Counted from the first letter of the stretch, positions 44,638-53,735 are shown. The stretch is 64,000 nucleotides of DNA from JAKSSE01 sp045597645 (GCA_045597645.1 JAZLKM010000055.1:1-64000); one strand, 5' to 3'. Numbers and translations are program-made. The notes: generated by a model from the letters alone, not told the origin.

Positions 44638-46023
44638 TTACTTGTTCTTAAGATATTCGTCGATACCCTTTGCAGCTGCTTTACCTGCACCCATAGCAAG
44701 AATAACAGTAGCTGCGCCGGTAACTGCATCACCACCTGCAAATACACCAGTCTTAGTGGTTGCACCAAAGTCACCCTCAGTAACAACGCAACCATGCTTG
44801 TTAGCATCAAGTCCCTGAGTAGTTGATGTAATAAGCGGGTTCGGAGATGTACCAAGTGACATAATCACAGTATCCAGTTCAAGAGTGAATTCGCTGCCAG
44901 CTACTTCAACCGGGCGACGTCTTCCTGTAGCATCAGGCTCGCCAAGCTCCATCTTTACGCAAGTCATTCCACAAACCCAGCCATTATCATCAGTGAGAAT
45001 CTCCTTCGGGTTAGTAAGGAGGTCAAAAATGATTCCCTCCTGCTTTGCGTGATGTACTTCCTCAACACGTGCCGGAAGCTCCTCTTCGCTACGTCTATAT
45101 ACGATATGCACTTCAGCGCCAAGACGTAATGCCGTACGAGCTGCATCCATAGCAACGTTACCGCCACCTACTACTGCAACCTTCTTACCACGCATAATAG
45201 GAGTCATTGCATCATCCTTAAATGCCTTCATAAGGTTATTTCTGGTGAGGAACTCATTTGCTGAGAATACGCCGTTAGCCTGTTCTCCTGGAATTCCCAT
45301 GAACTTCGGAAGACCTGCTCCTGAGCCGATGAATACAGCCTCAAAGCCCTCTTCCTCCATAAGTTCATCAATGGTAGTAGATTTTCCAATAACAACGTTA
45401 GTCTCAATCTTAACGCCAAGACTCTTTACGTTTTCAATTTCCTTAGCTACTACTGCGCTCTTCGGAAGACGGAACTCAGGAATACCGTAGATAAGTACTC
45501 CGCCGGCCTCATGCAACGCCTCGAAAATTGTTACATCGTACCCCATCTTAGCCAGATCGCCAGCACATGTAAGTCCTGAAGGGCCCGAACCAATTACAGC
45601 AACCTTCTTGTTAATCTTGGTAGCTGCCGGAGTAGGCTTAATGCCATTCTCACGAGCCCAATCAGCTACAAAGCGCTCCATTTTACCAATTGATACTGGC
45701 TCGCCCTTAATACCGCGAATACACTGTCCTTCGCACTGGCTCTCCTGAGGGCATACACGTCCACATACAGCCGGAAGTGCGCTTGACTCAGATATAATCT
45801 GATATGCTTTTTCGAAATTGCCCTCTTTTACTTCTGCTATAAAGCCCGGAATGTTGATTGATACAGGGCAACCCTGTACACACTTTGCATTCTTGCAGTT
45901 AAGGCATCTCTGTGACTCTTCCATTGCCTCAGCATCATTATATCCAAGGCAAACCTCTTCAAAATTAGTAGCACGAACCTGTGGATCTTGCTCGCGTACC
46001 GGAACCTTATTCAATACATCCAT
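44638..46023 (-). CDS. gltA: NfnB-type subunit (GltA-like glutamate synthase small chain)
   Basis: The 461-residue FAD/NADPH protein has two N-terminal 4Fe-4S cysteine groups (CLNCKNAKCVQGCP; CGRVCPQESQCEGQC), the FAD loop VIGSGPSGLTCAG and the NADPH loop VVGGGNVAMDAAR. Paired with the adjacent NfnA-like protein it is most likely NfnB of the electron-bifurcating NADH-dependent ferredoxin:NADP oxidoreductase. Automated tools often call it glutamate synthase subunit gltA. No large GltB subunit lies here. It overlaps nfnA by one base. Confidence 0.88.
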   Translation of the reverse strand: MDVLNKVPVREQDPQVRATNFEEVCLGYNDAEAMEESQRCLNCKNAKCVQGCPVSINIPGFIAEVKEGNFEKAYQIISESSALPAVCGRVCPQESQCEGQCIRGIKGEPVSIGKMERFVADWARENGIKPTPAATKINKKVAVIGSGPSGLTCAGDLAKMGYDVTIFEALHEAGGVLIYGIPEFRLPKSAVVAKEIENVKSLGVKIETNVVIGKSTTIDELMEEEGFEAVFIGSGAGLPKFMGIPGEQANGVFSANEFLTRNNLMKAFKDDAMTPIMRGKKVAVVGGGNVAMDAARTALRLGAEVHIVYRRSEEELPARVEEVHHAKQEGIIFDLLTNPKEILTDDNGWVCGMTCVKMELGEPDATGRRRPVEVAGSEFTLELDTVIMSLGTSPNPLITSTTQGLDANKHGCVVTEGDFGATTKTGVFAGGDAVTGAATVILAMGAGKAAAKGIDEYLKNK

Positions 46024-46913
46024 TATTTGTCACCTCCGCACTGGCCACATCCACCATGATGTGAATCACCCTCCTGCAGAGCCAGCATTGCACGGCCCTC
46101 CTGGGTCTTGTAAATCTGTTGACGCTTCATAGCCTGATCAAAATCCACCTGATGTCCATCAAACTCCGGTCCGTCAACACATGCGAACTTAACTTCGCCA
46201 CCTACAGTAAGACGACAAGCGCCACACATACCTGTACCATCTACCATGATAGGATTCATAGATACAGTTGTAGGAATGTTAAGCTCCTTTGTGAGAAGGC
46301 ATGCAAACTTCATCATAATCATAGGACCAATTGCGATACAGTGATCAAATGTCTTGCCTGCATCAACAAGTGCCTGCAACTGCTTAGTACCAACACCTGC
46401 GAATCCATATGAACCATCATCAGTAGTCACATAAAGCTCGCCAGCTACCTCTTTCATTTTATCCTCAAAGAAAAGCAGGTCCTTTGTACGAGAGCCCATG
46501 ATAACGGTTGTATTTACACCATGCTCATGAAGCCACTTTACCTGTGGATAAATAGGCGCTGTTCCTACACCACCAGCTATGAACACAAGATTCATCTGCT
46601 TGGTCTTGTCAAGATCAGCCTCAAGGCAGAACTCAGAAGGCTTACCAAGTGGACCAACAAAATCTCTAAAGCTGTCGCCCTCATTTAATTTGCTCATAAG
46701 CTCTGTTGATGCACCAACGGTCTGGAATACGATTGTGATTGTACCAGCCTCGGCATCATAGTCACAAATTGTAAGCGGAATACGCTCACCTTCTTCATCA
46801 ATTTTGACGATGACAAACTGTCCTGGGAGACAAGACTTCGCTACACGCGGTGCCTTAACATCCATTAGGAATATTTTGTCCGCCAGTTTCTCCTTTTTAA
46901 GAATCGGATACAT
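46023..46913 (-). CDS. NfnA-type ferredoxin-NADP reductase subunit
   Basis: The 296-residue protein has an FAD-binding fold (PLTICDYDAEAGT), an NAD-binding half (FIAGGVGTAPIYP, IMGSRTKDLL) and a C-terminal 2Fe-2S cysteine group in GMCGACRLTVGGEVKFAC, as in NfnA and sulfide dehydrogenase beta subunits. With the next gene it would balance NADH, NADPH and ferredoxin pools. GGAGGAACAG precedes the ATG. It has its own promoter and a CRP/FNR-like site in the leader. Confidence 0.9.
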   Translation of the reverse strand: MYPILKKEKLADKIFLMDVKAPRVAKSCLPGQFVIVKIDEEGERIPLTICDYDAEAGTITIVFQTVGASTELMSKLNEGDSFRDFVGPLGKPSEFCLEADLDKTKQMNLVFIAGGVGTAPIYPQVKWLHEHGVNTTVIMGSRTKDLLFFEDKMKEVAGELYVTTDDGSYGFAGVGTKQLQALVDAGKTFDHCIAIGPMIMMKFACLLTKELNIPTTVSMNPIMVDGTGMCGACRLTVGGEVKFACVDGPEFDGHQVDFDQAMKRQQIYKTQEGRAMLALQEGDSHHGGCGQCGGDK

Positions 46914-46931
46914 CTGTTCCTCCTTATAACT

Positions 46932-46947
46932 GGTGACTTAGGTCACA
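46932..46947 (-). promoter_or_regulatory. CRP/FNR-type inverted repeat in the nfnA leader
   Basis: The minus strand reads TGTGA, six bases, TCACC, close to the CRP/FNR family TGTGA-N6-TCACA. It lies downstream of the promoter start, where a bound protein would repress. Confidence 0.4.
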
Positions 46948-46964
46948 TAATTAGCATCTAAATA

Positions 46965-46993
46965 ATAATAGACTAGCAGTGGTTTTTTTTCAA
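46965..46993 (-). promoter_or_regulatory. Promoter of nfnAB
   Basis: TTGAAA (46988-46993) and TATTAT (46965-46970) on the minus strand are 17 bases apart, directly after the chemoreceptor terminator. Confidence 0.75.
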
Positions 46994-46994
46994 G

Positions 46995-47020
46995 AAAAAA
47001 GGGAAGCTTTTTAGCTTCCC
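46995..47020 (-). terminator. Terminator of the chemoreceptor gene
   Basis: GGGAAGCT and AGCTTCCC (47001-47008, 47013-47020) form an 8-bp stem with a 4-nt loop and then TTTTTT on the minus strand. Confidence 0.9.
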
Positions 47021-47038
47021 CTTCTAATTATTCACATA

Positions 47039-48505
47039 TTATTCTGACATTTCTCTCATTGCATTTGAGATTGTATTGATTTTCTCGAGATACTCATTCA
47101 TATTCTGAAGATTTCTCATGCTCTCACCACTCAATGTGAGTGAATTCTCTGTTGATGCAGCAACCTCTTCACTTGTAGCTGAAAGGTTACTAATGCTATC
47201 GTTAATAAGAGCATTCGCATTAAGTACCTGTTCAACAGCTACAGACACCTGTGATACTCCATCATAAAGAGCATCTGAATTAGTCTTAATCTCATCAAGC
47301 TTCTCACCCGTTGTAGTGATAAGTTCATTCTGCTTATCCGCATATGCAGCCGATGTAGACATGCTCTTTGATGCAAGCTCTGCATCAGTCATAAGTTTGG
47401 AGATAATCTCATTAATCTCTCCGGTAGCATTCTTAGTGTCCTCTGACAGTTTTCTAATCTCATCAGCAACAACAGCAAACCCTTTTCCTGCCTCTCCTGC
47501 TCTCGCTGCTTCAATTGAAGCATTAAGTGCAAGAAGATTTGTCTGGGCAGAAATCCCATTAATGGTCTCTGTAATATCAGCTACCTGCTGTATACTCTCA
47601 TTAAGATTCCTTGTGGTAACCTCTGTGTCTCGGCTTATCTTGGCAACTTCCTCAGCCTGATGCTTGAGCTCTGCTATGAGCTTAACTCCGCCCTCAACAG
47701 CATCCTTTGTCATCTGAGAAAGTCTGCTCATCTCCTGGGTCTGTGTATCAACTCCCTGAATATTCTCATGAATATCTGCAGTCTGAGTAGTCTGTTCCTG
47801 CACCGCCTCAGCAGTCATTCTCGTAGCATCTGCAATCTCTTCAACAGCGTTATTGCTAGCGTCCATGCATTCATTCAGCTTGCCAGATGCTTCCATTGCC
47901 AAATCGAACTGCTCTGAGAGCTCTCTCGAATACTGAATCATGCCCCTTGCAACATTTGCCTGTTCCTCAGCTCTGCGCTCAATATCGTCCAGCGTCTCCT
48001 GCGTCTGTTTTTGCTGTAAATCTGTAATTATGAACGAAACAACCGCACTGAGCACAATGACGAACACCTGCACCACCATTGCATTCTGTTCCAATTCAAT
48101 GCCTTTATTTATCAAAAAAATATCATAAGCTATATTTGCTGCAGAAGCTGCAACGCCTCCAATTATAATCAGCATCTTGTCTCTGAATACGCCTACAAGT
48201 ATAGCGATTGGAAATACAAATACATATAATCCAAAGTCAAGAGACGTAAACAAAAATGCCAAATAGCTGGCAAACGCCAGCACATTAACAAAATGCTTAA
48301 ACTTGTCACTGGCAGGATTTATCTTGTACACCACAAAAGATGCCACAGTGACAGCTAAAATTATTATAATTCTAGTAAGTATCCTCGGGCTTGGATTGAC
48401 AGCCATAAGCATTACTGAAATAAGTTCCATCGCTATATTGATAATAAGCGACATTACAAATGCTTTTTTGTTCAATTCTGATGATTGCTTATCTCTAATA
48501 TCCAT
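47039..48505 (-). CDS. Methyl-accepting chemotaxis protein with polytopic N-terminus
   Basis: The 488-residue receptor has about six hydrophobic segments at residues 15-170, with no large extracellular loop. A long coiled-coil signalling domain follows, with the conserved hairpin tip ISAQTNLLALNASIEAARAG (about 330-350). The sensor thus probably reads something within the membrane. No HAMP domain is obvious. GGAGG before ATG 48505 sets the start, five residues after the longest ORF start. No flagellar or che genes lie nearby. Confidence 0.9.
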   Translation of the reverse strand: MDIRDKQSSELNKKAFVMSLIINIAMELISVMLMAVNPSPRILTRIIIILAVTVASFVVYKINPASDKFKHFVNVLAFASYLAFLFTSLDFGLYVFVFPIAILVGVFRDKMLIIIGGVAASAANIAYDIFLINKGIELEQNAMVVQVFVIVLSAVVSFIITDLQQKQTQETLDDIERRAEEQANVARGMIQYSRELSEQFDLAMEASGKLNECMDASNNAVEEIADATRMTAEAVQEQTTQTADIHENIQGVDTQTQEMSRLSQMTKDAVEGGVKLIAELKHQAEEVAKISRDTEVTTRNLNESIQQVADITETINGISAQTNLLALNASIEAARAGEAGKGFAVVADEIRKLSEDTKNATGEINEIISKLMTDAELASKSMSTSAAYADKQNELITTTGEKLDEIKTNSDALYDGVSQVSVAVEQVLNANALINDSISNLSATSEEVAASTENSLTLSGESMRNLQNMNEYLEKINTISNAMREMSE

Positions 48506-48533
48506 ACGTACCTCCAACATCTAAAGATGATTT

Positions 48534-48562
48534 ATTTTACTCTAAACATCACATTTTTTCAA
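48534..48562 (-). promoter_or_regulatory. Promoter of the chemoreceptor gene
   Basis: TTGAAA (48557-48562) and TAAAAT (48534-48539) on the minus strand are 17 bases apart. Confidence 0.7.
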
Positions 48563-48615
48563 TAAATTACATCCTAAAATTCGGTGATTGTAAGGTATTT
48601 TATAAATTGGAAGTG

Positions 48616-48624
48616 TGATATAAT
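48616..48624 (+). promoter_or_regulatory. Extended -10 promoter of the SpoIID-like gene
   Basis: TGATATAAT is a perfect extended -10 element. The ATG at 48633 begins only 9 bases after it, about where transcription should start, and no Shine-Dalgarno lies between. A leaderless mRNA is likely. Confidence 0.55.
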
Positions 48625-48632
48625 TTGTGGCT

Positions 48633-49967
48633 ATGAACGCTAAACTAACATTCAGAATTATTTCTTTAATATTATTTGTATGCATTACTGTGACCGCATG
48701 CTCTTTTTCGAAGGAGCCAGATTCAGGCAACAATTCCAGTGCAAATTCTACTCTTGAATCAATTCATAACGATTCAGCCGATAATATCACCACAAATGGC
48801 GATGCTATTTCTAATGAGCATGAAGTCACCCCGGATGTGCCATCATTTGAATTTCCAGAAAAAGTCAGAGTGCTTCTGCTAGCTCCAGGTAAAAAAATAA
48901 TTCACTCCAAAAAGGATGTGGAAGAAACTTCTTACCCCGGAACCATGGAAATATACGAAGTTGATGGTGGGTATGTATACGTCAACGAAGTAAGTCTAGA
49001 GGACTATGTCAAAGGCGTCCTTCCCGGAGAAATGCCTGAAAGCTTCGGGCTTGAAGCTTTGAAGGCTCAGGCTGTATGCGCAAGGACATATGTATGCAGC
49101 AAAAATCCTGACGGCGGATATCCAGAATTTGATGCTATCGTAGATGACAGCACCAACTATCAAGTTTATTATCCGCAAAATGCAACTTCAATTACAAATC
49201 AGGCCGTAGATGAAACCTGTGGGCAAATATTGATGAAAGATAGTTATCCAATTGAAGCTCTCTATTTTTCAACCTCATGCGGCTTTACCCAAACTACCGC
49301 TCTGTTTCCACTTATTGAAGATCAAGAACTGCTAGATAGTGTATACGTTTCTTCAAGCGATGAGTATCCATCAGTAGACTATGATGAGTATCTGAGGAAT
49401 CCCGACCCTAGCGCTTACGAAGACGGAGAAAAATATTTTCGTTGGAGGATAAGGATTGATACCAAAGAAAAAAGCAGAGCTATCATAAACAAAATAGATT
49501 CTCTTACAGATGAGTCTAACGACATCATATATAGCGATGAAATACTAGAAAAAGTTCAGTATGCAAAAAGGAGGTGCTATTCGATATCGCCTGCTTTCGG
49601 CAAACTTTTACATATGGATGTACTTAGTAGAGACGATGGCGGCGTTATATCATCACTTCTGCTAACCTTCGAAAACGGCACCGTTACAATCAACGATCAG
49701 CTCAAGCTAAGACGCATACTGGGAAGTGCCATTACCGCCGTCCAATTAAACGACGGATCAATGCCAGAAAATGTCAGCATACTCTACAGTGGCGCATTCA
49801 CATGGGATGTCGGAGCAAACGGCCAGTATGTGCTGTACGGTGGTGGATATGGTCACGGATGCGGAATGAGCCAATATGCCGCTGGTAAAATGGGAAAATC
49901 AAACTATAGTTACCAAGACATATTGGATAAATTCTATCCTAACGCTGAGCTTGTCTCACCTGATTAA
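48633..49967 (+). CDS. SpoIID/LytB-domain lipoprotein
   Basis: The 444-residue protein has a lipoprotein signal peptide ending in TVTAC (lipobox Cys near residue 23), a Ser/Asn-rich spacer to about 70, then a SpoIID domain: VNEVSLEDYVKGVLPGEMP, LKAQAVCARTYV, and the C-terminal GGGYGHGCGMSQYAAGKMG. SpoIID is a lytic transglycosylase that trims peptidoglycan glycans. As a lipoprotein outside a sporulation locus, it is more likely a wall enzyme of vegetative cells. GTG 48627 is an alternative start. Confidence 0.88.
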   Translation: MNAKLTFRIISLILFVCITVTACSFSKEPDSGNNSSANSTLESIHNDSADNITTNGDAISNEHEVTPDVPSFEFPEKVRVLLLAPGKKIIHSKKDVEETSYPGTMEIYEVDGGYVYVNEVSLEDYVKGVLPGEMPESFGLEALKAQAVCARTYVCSKNPDGGYPEFDAIVDDSTNYQVYYPQNATSITNQAVDETCGQILMKDSYPIEALYFSTSCGFTQTTALFPLIEDQELLDSVYVSSSDEYPSVDYDEYLRNPDPSAYEDGEKYFRWRIRIDTKEKSRAIINKIDSLTDESNDIIYSDEILEKVQYAKRRCYSISPAFGKLLHMDVLSRDDGGVISSLLLTFENGTVTINDQLKLRRILGSAITAVQLNDGSMPENVSILYSGAFTWDVGANGQYVLYGGGYGHGCGMSQYAAGKMGKSNYSYQDILDKFYPNAELVSPD

Positions 49968-50817
49968 TATCCTTATATTCACTTGGAGACATTCCATATT
50001 CTTTTTTGAATGCTCTGTAGAAACTTGTGTAGTCCCCAAAGCCAAACATCGACAGGCAGGATGACATCTCCTCTCCCGCCAGAATTGATGGAAGGCATAA
50101 TGCAAGTCTTTTTTTTATTATGTATTGATGAAGAGATAATCCTGAATTTTCCTTGAACAAGTGCGATATATAATATCTACTTATAAAGAACTCTCCTGCA
50201 ATTTGATCAAGCGACAAGTCTTCATCTATATGATCAGATATGTAGCTCAAGATATTCTGATAAATATTGGAAGAATCAGACCTATCCCTCTTATTCGCGC
50301 TGTTATAAATAGTCCTGTTCAAAAACAGAAGCAGGTCTTGAATGCACACCTGAATCTGCGTATCTCTGCCATACTCCATCGAATGAATCTCAGATATAAG
50401 CCTAAATGCTTTTCCTCTTATTTCATTAAATGTAAGCGGCTCCTGAGGAAAAATATGTCGTTCCTCCTCTGTCGCAAGGTAAATAATATATCCATAATCC
50501 TCGGAAATGCTCCGAAGCTGTTGCATATATTCCCTGCTAATCCAGAGAACTATTCTATGATATGACTCATCTCCAATTATGGTGGCATTATGCTTAACCC
50601 CCGGTGGAATTAGCATGACATCACCTGATTTCATTTCATGGTCCGTACCATTAATATGCATCAGCACATTTCCACTCATAAAAAAATAAAACTCGTAATA
50701 GTCGTGAGAATGGCTGCCCACATCCACCAGCTTCGAGTCAGTATAATAAAATATCTCATAATCTTTAGACAGCATATGCTGCCTAGTTGTAAATTGTGAT
50801 TGAAGATTCTTTTTCAT
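49939..50817 (-). CDS. AraC-family transcriptional regulator with cupin sensor
   Basis: The 292-residue protein has an N-terminal cupin (SHSHDYYEFYFFMSG, MLIPPGVKHN) for a sugar ligand and two helix-turn-helix motifs in the C-terminal domain (ISRYYISHLFKENSGLS and SSCLSMFGFGDYTSFYRAFKK). It is divergent from uxuA, with two direct repeats between them, so it probably controls hexuronate use and itself. There is no ribosome binding site; its promoter's -10 box ends 6 bases before ATG 50817. It overlaps the convergent SpoIID-like gene by 29 bases. Confidence 0.9.
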   Translation of the reverse strand: MKKNLQSQFTTRQHMLSKDYEIFYYTDSKLVDVGSHSHDYYEFYFFMSGNVLMHINGTDHEMKSGDVMLIPPGVKHNATIIGDESYHRIVLWISREYMQQLRSISEDYGYIIYLATEEERHIFPQEPLTFNEIRGKAFRLISEIHSMEYGRDTQIQVCIQDLLLFLNRTIYNSANKRDRSDSSNIYQNILSYISDHIDEDLSLDQIAGEFFISRYYISHLFKENSGLSLHQYIIKKRLALCLPSILAGEEMSSCLSMFGFGDYTSFYRAFKKEYGMSPSEYKDINQVRQAQR

Positions 50818-50823
50818 AAACAC

Positions 50824-50852
50824 ATTTTAGCAATAAATAACAACTTTTGCAA
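50824..50852 (-). promoter_or_regulatory. Promoter of the araC-type gene
   Basis: TTGCAA (50847-50852), 17 bases, then extended TGC-TAAAAT (50824-50829). Transcription should begin at or next to ATG 50817, giving a leaderless mRNA. Confidence 0.65.
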
Positions 50853-50876
50853 TGTGTGTAACAACTCTGTCAATGT
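50839..50876. promoter_or_regulatory. Two 17-bp direct repeats spaced 21 bp (AraC-type operator)
   Basis: Repeats at 50839-50855 and 50860-50876 (AACAACTTTTGCAATGT and AACAACTCTGTCAATGT) match at 14 of 17 positions with a period of 21 bp, two helical turns. This is the spacing of classical AraC half-sites. The first repeat covers the -35 box of the regulator gene, which fits autorepression. Confidence 0.65.
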
Positions 50877-50939
50877 TAATTTTCCAATATAAGTTCATAA
50901 TATAGTCAACAACCATAAATCAAATGGAGGGATATCAAA

Positions 50940-52016
50940 ATGGAAATGACATTACGTTGGTACGGTAGCAAGTTTGATACTGTTACACTTCAGCAGATCA
51001 GACAGATTCCAGGTGTAACCGGAGTTATCACTACCCTTTATGACACTCAGCCAGGCGAGCTTTGGAGCCAGGAGCGAATCCATGCTCTCAAAGAAGAAGT
51101 TGAGGCAAGCGGCCTCCACATCGCAGGTATCGAGTCTGTTAACATTCATGATGCAATTAAGACCGGTGCTCCAGAGCGCGAGCAGTATATTGAAAACTAC
51201 ATTGCTACTCTCGAGAATCTTGGAAAAGAAGATATTCATCTTGTATGCTACAACTTCATGCCAGTTTTCGACTGGACTCGTACTGAACTTGCACGTGTTA
51301 AGGCAGATGGTTCAACCTGCCTTGCCTATACACAGGAAGCTGTAGATGCAATTGATCCAGAGAAGATGTTTGAGACCATCGCTGGTGATATGAACGGCAC
51401 TGTAATGCCAGGTTGGGAGCCAGAGCGCATGGCTCGTATCAAGGAACTTTTCGAGGAATACAAGGACATAACTGATGAGAAGCTTTTTGAGAATCTCAAA
51501 TATTTCCTCGAGCGTATAATGCCGGTATGTGACAAATACGATATCAATATGGCTATTCATCCAGACGATCCAGCATGGTCAGTATTTGGTCTTCCACGTA
51601 TCATTATCAACAAAGAGAACATTCTTCGTATGATGAAGATGGTAGATAACCCACATAACGGAGTAACCTTCTGCTCAGGTTCATACGGAACCAATCTTGA
51701 GAATGACCTTCCAGATATGATTCGTTCATTGAAGGGACGTATTCATTTTGCACATGTACGTAACCTTAAGTTCAACTCTCCTACCGATTTCGAGGAGGCT
51801 GCACATCTTTCAAGTGATGGTAATTTCGACATGTACGAAATCATGAAGGCTCTCTACGATATTGAATTCACAGGACCGATTCGCCCTGACCACGGTCGTA
51901 TGATTTGGGGCGAAAAGGCAATGCCGGGATACGGTTTGTATGACAGAGCACTGGGTGCTACTTATCTTAACGGTCTTTGGGAAGCAATCGACAAGTCAGT
52001 TAAAAGGAGTAAATAA
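50940..52016 (+). CDS. uxuA: Mannonate dehydratase
   Basis: UxuA dehydrates D-mannonate to 2-keto-3-deoxygluconate in glucuronate breakdown. The 358-residue protein has the family start LRWYGSKFDTVTLQQIRQIPGV, metal-binding NMAIHPDDPAW, TFCSGSYG, and HFAHVRN, with the terminal RPDHGR. GGAGGG lies 9 bases before ATG. It is the first gene of uxuA-uxuB. I see only a weak candidate promoter, consistent with need for an activator. Confidence 0.96.
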   Translation: MEMTLRWYGSKFDTVTLQQIRQIPGVTGVITTLYDTQPGELWSQERIHALKEEVEASGLHIAGIESVNIHDAIKTGAPEREQYIENYIATLENLGKEDIHLVCYNFMPVFDWTRTELARVKADGSTCLAYTQEAVDAIDPEKMFETIAGDMNGTVMPGWEPERMARIKELFEEYKDITDEKLFENLKYFLERIMPVCDKYDINMAIHPDDPAWSVFGLPRIIINKENILRMMKMVDNPHNGVTFCSGSYGTNLENDLPDMIRSLKGRIHFAHVRNLKFNSPTDFEEAAHLSSDGNFDMYEIMKALYDIEFTGPIRPDHGRMIWGEKAMPGYGLYDRALGATYLNGLWEAIDKSVKRSK

Positions 52017-53638
52017 TGTTAAAGCTTACTGATGAAGGAATCTTAAGCCAGGCGAAGGAATGGAACGAGGCTGGCTATGAACTGCCAAAATTTGACAGAG
52101 CAGCTATGGTAGAAAAGACAATGGCTAATCCATACTGGATTCACTTTGGTGCTGGTAATATTTTCCGTGCTTTCCAGTGCAAGGTGGCTCAGGATCTTTT
52201 AAATACCGGTGATTTAGACAGAGGTATCACTGTCGCTGAGGGATATGATTATGAAATCATCGAAAAAATGAACGCACCTCATGACAATCTCTCAATCCTA
52301 GTAACACTTAAGTCTACCGGTTCGGTAGAGAAAACTGTAGTTGGTTCTGTTGCAGAGGCTCTTCCTCTTGATTCAGACAATGCCACTGCATATGCAAGAC
52401 TTAAAGAAATTTTTACAAAAGACAGCCTTCAGATGGCATCTTTTACAATCACCGAAAAGGGATACTCTCTTGTAAATGGAGCTGGCGAGCAACTGCCTGA
52501 CATCACAGCAGATTTCCAAAATGGTCCGGCCTCTCCTAAGAGCTACCTTGGTAAAGTTGTATCACTGCTCTACGCTCGTTTCGAGGCTGGCGCAAAGCCA
52601 ATCTCACTTGTATCTATGGACAACTGCTCTCACAACGGTGACAAAGTATATGCCGCTGTTTCTGCATTTGCAAAGGCATGGGAAGATAATGGACTTGCAA
52701 AGAAAGGATTTGTTGACTACGTAAATGATAAGTCTAAAGTAGGCTATCCTTGGTCGATGATTGACAAGATTACCCCTAGACCAGACCCGTCAATCCAACA
52801 GATGCTTATAGACGACGGTCTTGAGAATCCTGAGCCAGTTAAGACCTCAAAAAATACTTTCGTTGCTCCATTCGTAAATGCAGAGGAGACACAGTACCTC
52901 ATAATTGAAGATTGGTTCCCGAACGGAAAGCCTGAGGCACTCACAAAGGGTGGTATCATCTATACTGATAGAGAGATTGTAGACAAGGTCGAAAAGATGA
53001 AGGTATGTACCTGTCTTAACCCGCTCCACACCTCTCTCGCCATCTACGGTTGCTTGCTTGGATACAATCTCATCTCTGAGGAGATGAAGGATACCGAGCT
53101 TGTAAATCTCATTAAGACTGTAGGTTACAAAGAGGGCCTTCCTGTAGTGGTTAACCCTGGCATTCTTGATCCGAAGGAATTTATTGATACCGTTGTTGAA
53201 GTAAGACTTCCTAATCCGTTTATGCCAGATGCTCCACAGCGTATTGCAACTGACACTTCACAGAAGCTTCCAATCAGATTTGGTGAGACTGTAAAGGCAT
53301 ATATGGCCGACCCTGCTTTATCAACCGCTGACCTCAAGCTCATCCCGCTTGTATATGCTGGTTGGTTTAGATATCTCATGGGCATAGATGACAACGGTAA
53401 TGCATTCGAGCTTAGCTCAGACCCGCTTCTTGATGATGTATGTCCAATCGTAGCAGGTATCAAGCTCGGTGATAAGATTGACTCAAAGCAGGTACTTATG
53501 CCACTGTTAACCAATAAACAGATATTTGCAGTTGACCTAGTAGAAGCTGGACTGGCTGATTTAGTATGTGCTTACTTCGATGAGCTGATTGCTGGACCTG
53601 GTGCTATTAGAGCAACCCTTAAAAAGTATACAAAGTAA
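52016..53638 (+). CDS. uxuB: Fructuronate reductase (mannitol dehydrogenase family)
   Basis: The 540-residue long-chain polyol dehydrogenase probably interconverts D-fructuronate and D-mannonate with NAD(H), giving the substrate of UxuA. The NAD fold appears in HFGAGNIFRAFQ and the catalytic KxxxxxNxxH in KVCTCLNPLHTS. The start overlaps the uxuA stop (TAATG) behind AAGGAG. Polyol dehydrogenases of this family have close relatives, but context decides for UxuB. Confidence 0.9.
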   Translation: MLKLTDEGILSQAKEWNEAGYELPKFDRAAMVEKTMANPYWIHFGAGNIFRAFQCKVAQDLLNTGDLDRGITVAEGYDYEIIEKMNAPHDNLSILVTLKSTGSVEKTVVGSVAEALPLDSDNATAYARLKEIFTKDSLQMASFTITEKGYSLVNGAGEQLPDITADFQNGPASPKSYLGKVVSLLYARFEAGAKPISLVSMDNCSHNGDKVYAAVSAFAKAWEDNGLAKKGFVDYVNDKSKVGYPWSMIDKITPRPDPSIQQMLIDDGLENPEPVKTSKNTFVAPFVNAEETQYLIIEDWFPNGKPEALTKGGIIYTDREIVDKVEKMKVCTCLNPLHTSLAIYGCLLGYNLISEEMKDTELVNLIKTVGYKEGLPVVVNPGILDPKEFIDTVVEVRLPNPFMPDAPQRIATDTSQKLPIRFGETVKAYMADPALSTADLKLIPLVYAGWFRYLMGIDDNGNAFELSSDPLLDDVCPIVAGIKLGDKIDSKQVLMPLLTNKQIFAVDLVEAGLADLVCAYFDELIAGPGAIRATLKKYTK

Positions 53639-53665
53639 ATTTATACTTTTTCATCTTCCTAAGAG

Positions 53666-53692
53666 AGGCGCAGGCTTTGTCCTGCGTCTTTC
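53666..53692 (+). terminator. Terminator of uxuAB
   Basis: AGGCGCAGG and CCTGCGTCT (53666-53674, 53681-53689) form a 9-bp stem with one G-U pair and a 6-nt loop, with a short TTCT tract after it. Confidence 0.7.
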
Positions 53693-53701
53693 TATTTGCA
53701 C

Positions 53702-53735
53702 AAAAAAGAAGGGACCGTATCTTGATCCCTTCTTT
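53702..53735 (-). terminator. Terminator of glnS
   Basis: AAAGAAGGGA and TCCCTTCTTT (53705-53714, 53726-53735) pair over 10 bp with an 11-nt loop; the minus strand continues with TTTG after the stem. Confidence 0.75.

Noticed and set aside
44638..46023. Glutamate synthase small subunit as the function
   Set aside because: No large subunit is encoded nearby, while the adjacent FAD/2Fe-2S protein matches the Nfn pair, so NfnB is the better reading.
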